Source: Burkholderia anthina (GTDB lineage Bacteria > Pseudomonadota > Gammaproteobacteria > Burkholderiales > Burkholderiaceae). Taken from it: a DNA stretch of 64,000 nt. The notes beneath the pieces are model-generated. The model did not search any database. It saw nothing but the letters and a program-made list of their open reading frames with translations, and was not told where the DNA came from. This document shows positions 31,797 through 40,416 of the stretch, one piece after another. Position 1 is the stretch's first letter. Each line of letters starts with the position of its first letter. Location of the stretch: contig NZ_CM003769.1 of assembly GCF_001547525.1 (NCBI RefSeq), positions 186,001-250,000 of the forward strand, read 5' to 3'. A program made the position numbers and the translations under genes.

Positions 31797-32919
31797 GGTC
31801 TTCTGCTCCGTTGTGTAGCGTCTGGTTTGAATACGGACTACTTACTTTTATTGACAGCTTCGACTTCGATTGCGACTTCGGTTCTGAAACGGATTCCGCC
31901 GCCGGGCCGGCCATGTCGACACGACGCGTATCGAGCACAGGTTTCGGCAGGGCGTTCGAGGGCCCCGGGCATGACGCCGGATCGATGCTCCGTTCCGTTA
32001 ATTCGACAACTTCATCAGGAATACATATTGATTATTGTGGACGAGCTTTTCCCCGACTGAATCCCGAGATTCAATCCGCCGTCGTGACATCTCCGATTTT
32101 TTGCCGCGCCGACCGCGACCTACCCCGCTTCTTTTATTTCATCTCCGGAAACCGGAGTTTCATTGCCGTGCGGCGAGCCCTTGCCTGGACCGTCATCAAT
32201 CGATGCGCAGCCCCCGGGTCGGGCAACGTCCGTCACCGCTTGCGCTGCCCTGCTCCACCCGTCATTCAAAGTTCGGACGAATTATGAGACACGAGCCTGA
32301 ATTATTAAAGGCGACATTCTTTATAGATTGTAAAATTCAAAACATTCAATGAGTTACGATAAATACACCCATTCCGCAAACGATTTCGCGACAATGCAAT
32401 TAATCCAGATCTTTTATCGGGCGGATAAATACTTTGCTCAAGCGGATTCAAATGATGTTTTTTCTGAAAGCGACAATCGGCAAGCCGGCCGCAGGTGCGC
32501 ATTCACGATGAAAAATACGCGTAAACCACGAGGCTCGACGCGCATCGACGCTTCATGTTTCCTGTCGGAAACCGCCATTTTCGATAATCGAAAAGGAGGA
32601 ATTGCGAGAATGGCGCCGCCATGGCTGGTCGGATTCGAAATATGCTCCTACAATTCCGCTCGCACCGATTCCGGCAGCCGCGGCCATCTCGACGCGAGCA
32701 CGGCAATCCCTCGCGTCCCGACCGGCTCGGCGATCCAGACAGCGAACGCCGCGCGATACGTCGAACGGTTGCGTGCCGCGCGGGTCCGCCCGTGCCGGAA
32801 TCGATGCGAGCGTGCGATGCGACGGATGCATCGCCACAGAGCGGGCTCCGACGTTTCCTCCGCACCGGGCAGGCCACCCACGGAAACGCAGCCAACCGCC
32901 TTTTCACCACAGGTGCACG
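31797..32919. other. long AT-rich intergenic region between adhesin and response regulator genes
   Basis: This 1.1-kb spacer separates divergent genes. From about 31830 to 32640 it is much more AT-rich than the genome, especially 32280-32480, where no gene-like frame exists. It probably holds promoters for the adhesin (minus) and the response regulator (plus). The 17-bp palindrome at 32578-32594 followed at once by GGAGG is the most structured element. Frames running through 32600-32900 overlap the response regulator gene out of frame and are not credible. H-NS-type silencing of such AT-rich upstream DNA is plausible (inference). Confidence 0.45.
32578..32594 (+). promoter_or_regulatory. palindrome TTTTCGAT-A-ATCGAAAA next to a strong Shine-Dalgarno sequence
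   Basis: The arms are perfect, 8 bp each, around one base. The right arm runs directly into AAAAGGAGG. It could be a dimeric operator, or a hairpin that hides the GGAGG. The site is about 325 bp upstream of the response regulator start, in its direction. Confidence 0.4.
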
Positions 32920-33735
<816 letters not shown>

Positions 33736-33757
33736 GCCCGATGCGGCACGGTCACGC

Positions 33758-35935
33758 CTACCAGTTGTACTTCGCGCTGGCCAGCACGGTCCGCTCGTTG
33801 CCGAACACGCATACGGCATACGACTGACAGCCGCTCACGTAGCGCCGGTCGAACAGGTTCGCGACGTTCACCGCGAAACGCCAGCGCGGCAGGTCGTAAT
33901 GGATCGCGAGGTCGTAAAGCGTCGCGCTCGGCACCGTCAGCGAATTGTCGGGTGCGCCGGCCGACGCGCTCTGGTAGCGCACGCCGCCGCCGACGCCGAG
34001 GCCCGCCAGCGCGCCCGTGCGCCAGGTCCAGTCGGCCCACATCGACGCCATCTGCCGCGGCAGCGGCACGGACACCGGCCAGTGGTTCAGCGACGCGTCG
34101 TTCGCCTGCACGTTCTTGACGTCCTGATACGCATACGACGCGACGATCGACAGCTCGCGCGTCACCTTGCCGACCGCGCTCAGCTCGATGCCGCGCGAGC
34201 GCACCTTGCCGGTCTGCACCGACGTCGTGGCGCTCGGGTCGAGATTCACCGGCGTCGGCGTCACGACGTTGGTCTGGTCGATCTGATACACGGCCGCATT
34301 CAGCATCAGGTTCCGGCCGGGCGGCTCCCAGCGCAGCCCGGCCTCCGTCTGCGCGCCGCGCGTCGGCTTCGGCAGGCCGCCGCCGAACATCCGCACGCCG
34401 ATGACCGGATCGAACGACGTCGAATAGCTGACGTACGGCGACAACCCGGCGTCGCCGCGATAGGTGAGCCCGACGCGCCCGGAGAACGCACTGACGTCCT
34501 GCTGGGCATGCGTGCCGGCGGTGCGGTCGTCGAAGCGCGCATTCACGAAATCCTCGCGGCCGCCGAGCGTCAGCGTCCAGCGCCGCCAGCGGATCTGGTC
34601 CTGCGCGTACACGCCAACCGAGTTCATCGCCGTGTACTGATCGACGTGGCCGAGCGACGTCGGCCCGGCGAAGATCGCAGCCGTCACCGGCCGATAGACG
34701 GGGTGATACAGGTCGAGCGACGGGGCGAGCGCGAGCCATACGCTGTTGGTCGTCGTCTGCCGGTCGAATTGCACGCCGAACAGCAGCGTGTGTTCGAGCG
34801 GCCCCGTGCCGAAGCGCGCCTGCGCGTGATTGTCGACGTCGAGCCGGCTGTAGTTGAGCTGGAACAGCCCCGCGAAACGCATCATGTTCGTCGTGCTGCG
34901 CGGCGCGAGGCCGTTGCCGAACACCGTCGCGTCGTCGAGCGACAGGTGCGACCAGCGCACGTCCTGATGCAGCGTCCAGATCGCGTTCACGCGGTGTTCC
35001 AGCGCGTAGCCGAGCGACCATTGCTTCTTGCGATAGTCGTTGAACGACGGGTCGCCCATGTAGAGGTCCTGCGACAGGCGGCCGTTCGGGTTCGGCAGCA
35101 CCGTGCCCGACGCGGGCAGGAAGTTCGACGAGATGTCGCCGCTATCCTGCAGGAACGTCGCGGAGAACGTCAGCGACGTGTCGGCGTTCGGCCGCCACCG
35201 GAACGACGGCGCGAGCGCGACGCGCCGGTCGCCGTTCGGGCCGGTCACCGCATTGCCGTCGCGCGCGACGCCGACGAACCGGTACGCATACTTGCCGTCC
35301 GGGTCGAGCCTGTCGCCGACGTCGAGCATGGCCTGCTTGCGCGCATCGTTGCCGATCTGCACGCCGGCTTCGCGCACGCGCTCGCCGTTGGCCAGCTTCG
35401 TGTGCGCGTCGACGATCGCGCCCGGCTCGCCTGCGCCGTACAGCACCGACGTCGGCCCGCGCAGCACCGCGATCGAATCGATCGTGTACGGATCGACCCG
35501 CCAGTTCGCGATCACGGCCGTGTCCGGCGCCGGCAGCCCGTCGACGTACAGCGTCGGCGTGAAGCCGCGCAATGCCGCATACCAGTCGGTGCGGCTGTCG
35601 GCGCCGAACGTCGCGAAACCCGGCACGTAGCGCAACGCCTGGTTCAGGTCGGCCGCGCCGGTCATGTCGATCTGTTGCGCGGTCACGAGGTTGATCGTTT
35701 GCGGAATCTCTTCGATCGGCGTGTCGGTCTTCGTGCCGGTGGCGGTGCGCCGCCCGACGAGCCCGACGGACGAAGCGTCCGTCGGCCCTCGCACGTCGAT
35801 GGCCGGCAGCACGGCCGCCGCCGCGGCGCCCGGCGCCGATGACTGCGCGTGCGCGCCGCCCGCGGCGGCCACGCACAATGCCCCGCCGGCCGCGATCGCC
35901 CGCGCGCGCCGCCGCGCTCCTGTCTCCGTCCACAT
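33758..35935 (-). CDS. TonB-dependent siderophore receptor
   Basis: An outer-membrane receptor of 725 residues. Signal peptide region AIAAGGALCVAAAGGAHA (cleavage about 30) precedes a TonB-box-like LPAIDVRG, then the plug: TPIEEIPQTINLVTAQQI, LRGFTPTLYVDGLP, SIAVLRGPTSVLYGAGEPGAIV (about 75-190). The 22-strand barrel follows, with FSGRVGLTYRGDAGLSPYVSYS and the C-terminal end NLFDRRYVSGC to LASAKYNW, ending in Trp. The plug and barrel match the ferric-siderophore class (FhuA/FoxA/FpvA type). No N-terminal signalling extension is present, so it does not directly signal to a FecR/ECF pair. No siderophore biosynthesis or periplasmic binding genes are linked, which suits uptake of a xenosiderophore (inference). 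Confidence 0.93.
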   Translation of the reverse strand: MWTETGARRRARAIAAGGALCVAAAGGAHAQSSAPGAAAAAVLPAIDVRGPTDASSVGLVGRRTATGTKTDTPIEEIPQTINLVTAQQIDMTGAADLNQALRYVPGFATFGADSRTDWYAALRGFTPTLYVDGLPAPDTAVIANWRVDPYTIDSIAVLRGPTSVLYGAGEPGAIVDAHTKLANGERVREAGVQIGNDARKQAMLDVGDRLDPDGKYAYRFVGVARDGNAVTGPNGDRRVALAPSFRWRPNADTSLTFSATFLQDSGDISSNFLPASGTVLPNPNGRLSQDLYMGDPSFNDYRKKQWSLGYALEHRVNAIWTLHQDVRWSHLSLDDATVFGNGLAPRSTTNMMRFAGLFQLNYSRLDVDNHAQARFGTGPLEHTLLFGVQFDRQTTTNSVWLALAPSLDLYHPVYRPVTAAIFAGPTSLGHVDQYTAMNSVGVYAQDQIRWRRWTLTLGGREDFVNARFDDRTAGTHAQQDVSAFSGRVGLTYRGDAGLSPYVSYSTSFDPVIGVRMFGGGLPKPTRGAQTEAGLRWEPPGRNLMLNAAVYQIDQTNVVTPTPVNLDPSATTSVQTGKVRSRGIELSAVGKVTRELSIVASYAYQDVKNVQANDASLNHWPVSVPLPRQMASMWADWTWRTGALAGLGVGGGVRYQSASAGAPDNSLTVPSATLYDLAIHYDLPRWRFAVNVANLFDRRYVSGCQSYAVCVFGNERTVLASAKYNW

Positions 35936-36345
35936 CGTGTCGATACTCCGTCGTGCTGGGTTGGCCCGTTCTGCCGGATCGGCGGACCGTATGTCGCCGG
36001 AGGGCCGCCCGATGATGTCGTGATTGTCGTGCTCGCGATGCCGCTGCCGCGTCGCCCGGCAAGCACGGGCCGATCGCGTCGTTCGCGAGCGCAGCGATCA
36101 TACCGGCCGAACGTGGCGCGGTCTTTAAAAAATAATCCGGTCGGCACTCCCCGCCGGTTCAAAGTGGCGCATTGTCGATCGCGCGGGCGGCGGCGTCATC
36201 GCGGTCGCCGGTTCGCGCCGGTGGCCCGCCGCACCGGCCGCCGGCGCAACCCATACCCCGTCGCGCGCAGGCGGCCCGCGCCGCGGCACGCATCTTGCGC
36301 CTCGCCGCGATCGCATCAAGCACCCCGGCGCAGCCGGGCATCGAC

Positions 36346-37257
36346 GTGACACGCACATCCGGCAAAATTCACATCGGCATTTCGGGCTGGCGCTACGCAG
36401 GCTGGCGGGGCACGTTCTATCCGGACGACCTGAAGCAGGCGGCCGAGCTGCGGTACGCGTCGGGCCGGATGCAGACGATCGAGATCAACGGCACGCACTA
36501 CAGCCTGCAAGCGCCCGACAGTTGGCGGCGCTGGTACGCCGACACACCGCCCGGATTCGTATTCAGCGTGAAAGGCTCGCGCTACCTGACGCACATGCTC
36601 CGCTTTCGCGACGAAACGGCCACGATCGCGTGCGCGAATTTTTTCGCTCAGGGCTTGTTCGCGCTGAAGGAGAAACTCGGGCCGCTGCTGTGGCAGTTCC
36701 CGCCGTCGCTACGCTTCGACCCGGCGCACATGGAACGCTTCCTGAGCCTGCTGCCGCACGACACGGAGGCCGCGCTCGCACTCGCCCGCCGGCACGACGG
36801 GCGGGTGCGCGAGCCGTATTTGCGGATCGACCGCAAGCGGCCGTTGCGTCATGCGGTGGAAGTCCGCCACGACAGCTTCGTGGACCCGGCGTTCGTGAAG
36901 CTGCTGCGCCGCCACAAGGTCGCGCTCGTCGTGTCGGATTCGACCGAGGCGTGGCCGCAGTTCGAGGATCTGAGCGCGCGGTTCGTCTACATCCGGCTGC
37001 ACGGCACCGAAACGAAGTATTCGGGCGAATACGCCGATGCGGCGCTCGAACGATGGGCGCGCAGAATCGAAGCGTGGAGCCGTGGCACGCAGCCCGACGA
37101 TGCGCGTCTCGCCGCACCGGCGCTGCAACCGCCGCGTGCGCAGACGCGCGACGTGTACTGTTATTTCGACAACGACACGAAAACGCAGGCGCCGTTCGAT
37201 GCCGGGCGGCTGATGGCGCGGCTCGGGCTGCATGCGCATGATGCGGTAATCGAATGA
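36346..37257 (+). CDS. DUF72 domain protein
   Basis: The DUF72 TIM-barrel-like domain fills the protein: IHIGISGWRYAGWRGTFYP at the start, IEINGTHYSLQ, FVFSVKGSRYLTHMLR, LGPLLWQFPPSLRFD, HAVEVRHDSF and VYIRLHGTETKYSGEY, ending near YCYFDNDTKTQAPFDA. The family (YecE-like) is widespread; its biochemical role is not settled. The start is uncertain. GTG at 36346 puts the conserved domain 6 residues from the N-terminus, while an ATG at 36172 in the same frame would add 58 Arg/Ala/Pro-rich residues that look non-native. With the GTG the product is 303 residues. The 410-bp spacer upstream (35936-36345) should contain its promoter and that of the receptor gene; I see only an AT-rich patch near 36125-36140. 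Confidence 0.85.
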   Translation: MTRTSGKIHIGISGWRYAGWRGTFYPDDLKQAAELRYASGRMQTIEINGTHYSLQAPDSWRRWYADTPPGFVFSVKGSRYLTHMLRFRDETATIACANFFAQGLFALKEKLGPLLWQFPPSLRFDPAHMERFLSLLPHDTEAALALARRHDGRVREPYLRIDRKRPLRHAVEVRHDSFVDPAFVKLLRRHKVALVVSDSTEAWPQFEDLSARFVYIRLHGTETKYSGEYADAALERWARRIEAWSRGTQPDDARLAAPALQPPRAQTRDVYCYFDNDTKTQAPFDAGRLMARLGLHAHDAVIE

Positions 37258-37442
37258 AATGCTCGGCGCGCCGCGGGCATCGGGCATGCCGTCCGGGCAC
37301 CGCGCGGGCACCGCGCGGGCAGGCGCGCAATATGCTCCGGTTCTGCCGGCTCGCGCCCTTCATCGCGCCCGCCGTGTGCGCCCGGTAAATCTTGCATGCC
37401 CGGTAACCGGCGCCATGGGCCAACACTGCAAGGAGAAAAGCG

Positions 37443-37613
37443 ATGACCCTGCTTATCTATCTGGTGGGATGGATCATTTTCATCGGCGGCGTCGCCTGGG
37501 GTTTGATGACGCTGCATGTCGCGCAGTACGTCATCGAGATCGTGGCCGTCATCCTGTTCGGCATCGCGGTCATCACGGGCGCGACGCGCGCCCGGAATCG
37601 CGACCGGTCGTAG
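37443..37613 (+). CDS. small two-helix inner-membrane protein
   Basis: A short gene of 56 codons with an excellent ribosome-binding site (AAGGAG 7 bases before the ATG). The product is almost all membrane: LLIYLVGWIIFIGGVAWGLM (about 3-22) and a second helix YVIEIVAVILFGIAVITGA (about 29-47), followed by a basic tail RARNRDRS, which by the positive-inside rule stays in the cytoplasm, with both ends inside. I do not recognise a family with known function. Small proteins of this type are often stress-related membrane proteins, but that is only analogy. It stands alone between the DUF72 gene and the galactanase gene. Confidence 0.75.
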   Translation: MTLLIYLVGWIIFIGGVAWGLMTLHVAQYVIEIVAVILFGIAVITGATRARNRDRS

Positions 37614-37785
37614 CGCGGCGCGCATGCCACGCGCTCGCCGATCGCGGTGACCACGCTGACCGCGTGCGGTGCCCGATGCACGCCGACGGCCGCGTCCGCG
37701 CCAAACGTTCCATGCGTCGGGCCGCGGTGCGATGAGGCGCGGTGCGCGACGGCGCGCGCCAGATAGTAGGCAACGCGTGCGTTCT

Positions 37786-37815
37786 TTGCATCGGCGGCGA
37801 CAGGTGCGCTACGCT
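37786..37815 (+). promoter_or_regulatory. promoter candidate for the galactanase gene
   Basis: TTGCAT (37786-37791) and TACGCT (37810-37815) are 18 bp apart, upstream of the palindromic operator at 37844. Match is moderate. The predicted start of transcription would fall about 20 bp before the operator, so a bound LacI-type repressor would block elongation or clearance. Confidence 0.35.
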
Positions 37816-37843
37816 CCATTCGACCTCGTATCGCGGGTCAGAA

Positions 37844-37857
37844 TTTAAGCGCTTAAA
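37844..37857. promoter_or_regulatory. LacI-family operator upstream of galactanase gene
   Basis: TTTAAGCGCTTAAA is a perfect 14-bp palindrome, 52 bp before the galactanase start. A central CG inside an inverted repeat is typical of LacI/GalR sites. The same TTTAA-NNNN-TTAAA core recurs before the transporter operon at 46775-46796, linking both to one regulator, most likely the LacI protein encoded at 46973. Confidence 0.75.
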
Positions 37858-37909
37858 CACCCAGAAGCCGACCCCGCGTCCGATGGGGTCCATCACACGG
37901 AGGATGACG

Positions 37910-39073
37910 ATGAACAGACGATCGATGCTGCGCTGGAGCATGTCGAGCGCGGCGCTTGCGTGCCTCGACCTGGCTGGCCCGCTGCCCGCCTTCGCACAAC
38001 CCGCACCGCGCCGTGCGGCGGCGAGCCCATTCGCGATGGGGGCCGACATCTCGACGTTGCCGGAACTCGAAGCGCATGGCGCGGCCTTCTTCGACCGCGG
38101 CGGCGCGCCGCGCGACTGCCTGAAGATTCTCCGCGCGCACGGCGTCGACTCGATCCGGATCAAGGTCTGGAACGATCCCGGCAATCCGGATTTCTTCCCC
38201 GCGAACCAGAGCGCTGCAGCGGGCTACAACAATGCCGCGCACGCCGTTGCGCTCGCGCAGCGCGCAGCCGCGCTCGGCATGCGCATCCTGATCGACTTCC
38301 ACTACAGCGACTGGTGGGCCGACCCCGGCAAGCAGTATCCGCCGCATGCATGGGCCGGCAAGAGCCTGACCGAAACCTGCGCGCTGCTGTCGGCGTACAC
38401 GACCGACGTGCTGCGCCGGCTGCAACGCGCCGGCGTGCGCCCGGAGTGGGTGCAGATCGGCAACGAGATCACGGGCGGCATGCTGTGGCCGCTCGGCCGC
38501 TACGACCAGTGGGACAACCTCGCGCAGTTGCTGAAAACCGGCCACGACGCGGTGAAGGCCGTCGATCCGCGCATCAAGGTGATGCTGCACATCGACAGCG
38601 GCGGCGACAACGGCAAGAGCCGCTGGTGGTTCGACAGCGCGACGCAGCGCGGCGTCGCGTTCGACGTGATCGGCCTGTCGTACTACCCGCAATGGCAAGG
38701 CGCGCTCGACGATCTGCGCAACAACGCGAACGATCTCGCGGTGCGTTACGACAAGGAGCTGATCGTCGTGGAGACCGCCTATCCGTGGACCACGAGCGAC
38801 GGCGATTCGGAGCCGAACGCGATGACGAACACCGGATCGACGACCTTCCCGCCGTCGCCGGCCGGCCAGGCGCAATTCCTCGCGGCGGTCGTCGATATCG
38901 TGAAGGGCGTGCCGGGCAATCGCGGCAAGGGCGTATTCTGGTGGGAGCCGGAATGGATTCCGACGCCGGGTGTCGGCTGGAAGCTCGGTGCGGGCGACCA
39001 ATGGGACAACAACACGCTGTTCGATTTCCACGGTCACGCACTGCCGTCGCTCGACGCGTTCCGGCAGCGCTGA
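37910..39073 (+). CDS. ganB: arabinogalactan endo-beta-1,4-galactanase (GH53)
   Basis: A secreted enzyme of 387 residues that cuts beta-1,4-galactan side chains of pectin into galacto-oligosaccharides. A signal peptide (about 1-30, LACLDLAGPLPAFAQ) is followed by the GH53 barrel: MGADISTLPELE, SIRIKVWNDPGN, ILIDFHYSDWWADPGKQ, acid/base Glu in WVQIGNEITGG (E186) and nucleophile Glu in IVVETAYPW (E288). The ATG at 37910 is preferred to one two codons earlier because GGAGG is then 6 bases away. It is preceded by a LacI-type operator and faces the operon for uptake and hydrolysis of the products. The symbol follows Bacillus usage by analogy. Confidence 0.93.
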   Translation: MNRRSMLRWSMSSAALACLDLAGPLPAFAQPAPRRAAASPFAMGADISTLPELEAHGAAFFDRGGAPRDCLKILRAHGVDSIRIKVWNDPGNPDFFPANQSAAAGYNNAAHAVALAQRAAALGMRILIDFHYSDWWADPGKQYPPHAWAGKSLTETCALLSAYTTDVLRRLQRAGVRPEWVQIGNEITGGMLWPLGRYDQWDNLAQLLKTGHDAVKAVDPRIKVMLHIDSGGDNGKSRWWFDSATQRGVAFDVIGLSYYPQWQGALDDLRNNANDLAVRYDKELIVVETAYPWTTSDGDSEPNAMTNTGSTTFPPSPAGQAQFLAAVVDIVKGVPGNRGKGVFWWEPEWIPTPGVGWKLGAGDQWDNNTLFDFHGHALPSLDAFRQR

Positions 39074-39116
39074 CGCGTCACGGCATCGCTGCTTCACCGC
39101 ACCGGCGCATGCCGCG

Positions 39117-40412
39117 TCAGTGCGGTGAATCGAAGCCGCGGCGCGCACTGCCCGTACCGCTCTCACCGTCGGCGCCGCCCCGCTCGCCGTACGCATCCAC
39201 GGCGAGCAGCGCGCACGCCACGAGCGCGATCCCGCAGCATCCGGCGAACGTCGCGCGATAGCCGAACAGATCGACGCACGCGCCCGACAGCACCCCCGAT
39301 GCGATCGAGCCGACCCGCGCCGTGCTGAAGAACATCGCGGTCGCGGTGCCGGGGCGCGTGGGCATCAGGTCGCACACGCGCGTCATCCCGAGACACGACG
39401 TGATCGCGACCACGCATGCGCTCAGCAGTTGCAGCGGCAGGATCAGGTTCGCGCGCGTCACCGCCGCGAGCCCGATGAAATATGCGGCATGCACGAGCGC
39501 GCACGCGGTCAGCCAGCGCGCCTTGTCGAGGCGCGTCGAGCGCATGCCGAGCCACAGCATCATCGGAATCTCGAGCAGCGCGGCCAGCCCGAGCGCGGCC
39601 GACACGTTCGCCGGCGTGCCGCCGAGCGCGCGCACGATATAGAGCGGCAGCACGATCATCGTCGCGTTCGCCGCGAGCCCGATCAGCGTGAGCGCGACGA
39701 GGGTGCGCAGCACGCTGGCGCGCGGCGCGACGGCCATCGCCGCACGCGCATCTTCAGGCGGTGGCCCGGCGCGGTCCATTGCCCGCACGTGCACGGCCGC
39801 GGGCCGCCGCGCCGGCTCCGGAATCCGTGCGACGATCGCCGCGCATGCGACGAAGCCCGCGGAAGCCGCAAGAAAGAGTCCGGTAAAACCCGTCTGCGCG
39901 AGCATCAGCGCACCGAGCGCGGGACCGAACACCCACGCGATCGACAGCATCGTGCGCAGCGCGGCCGATGCAAGCTCGCGCTGTGCATCGTCGGCGACGG
40001 GCAGCACCGCGCGTGCGAACGAGAAGATCTGCGACAGCGACACGGCGCCCGCGCCGAGCAGGATCGTGCCGGCGGCGATCACCGGCCCATGCGCGCGCAG
40101 CACGCACAGCAGCGCAAAGCCGAGCGCGGCAGCCGCGAGCGACACCACGAGCAGCGGCCGGTGCCGGTCGCGACGATCGGACCAGCGTCCGGCCCACGTG
40201 CTCGCGACGACGCCGCTCGCCGCGATCAGCGTCAGGAAGACGCCGGCCAGAAACGGCGACATCCCCACCGCCTCGACGCCGAACAGCGACAGGTACGGCG
40301 CGGTGAACGACATCGCGACGCCGAGCATCAGCGCCGCCGCGGACAGCGGCACGAAGTACGCGATTCCCGCAAGGCGCGCGACATGCAACCGCGGCGACCG
40401 CAACGACTGCAT
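39117..40412 (-). CDS. MFS sugar transporter (SetA-like)
   Basis: An inner-membrane protein of 431 residues with 12 predicted helices. It resembles the sugar efflux SetA/SotB group: AGIAYFVPLSAAALMLGVAM in the first helix, STWAGRWSDRRDRHRPL between helices 2 and 3, and GTATAMFFSTARVGSIASGVLSGACVD near the end. It is the last gene of the galactan operon, starting 4 bp after the GH42 stop. It could export surplus galactose or galactobiose, or take up released sugar; direction cannot be read from sequence. A start at 40412 fits the first helix; a longer in-frame form would reach into the GH42 gene. Confidence 0.88.
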   Translation of the reverse strand: MQSLRSPRLHVARLAGIAYFVPLSAAALMLGVAMSFTAPYLSLFGVEAVGMSPFLAGVFLTLIAASGVVASTWAGRWSDRRDRHRPLLVVSLAAAALGFALLCVLRAHGPVIAAGTILLGAGAVSLSQIFSFARAVLPVADDAQRELASAALRTMLSIAWVFGPALGALMLAQTGFTGLFLAASAGFVACAAIVARIPEPARRPAAVHVRAMDRAGPPPEDARAAMAVAPRASVLRTLVALTLIGLAANATMIVLPLYIVRALGGTPANVSAALGLAALLEIPMMLWLGMRSTRLDKARWLTACALVHAAYFIGLAAVTRANLILPLQLLSACVVAITSCLGMTRVCDLMPTRPGTATAMFFSTARVGSIASGVLSGACVDLFGYRATFAGCCGIALVACALLAVDAYGERGGADGESGTGSARRGFDSPH

Positions 40413-40416
40413 CGCG

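Noticed and set aside
27720-32060. Plus-strand frame of 1446 codons opposite the trimeric adhesin gene
   Set aside because: Arg/His/Val-rich shadow of the adhesin stalk repeats; no recognisable motif, and the adhesin on the minus strand is certain.
36172-36345. N-terminal extension of the DUF72 protein
   Set aside because: 58 Arg/Ala/Pro-rich residues with no family match; kept only as an alternative start.
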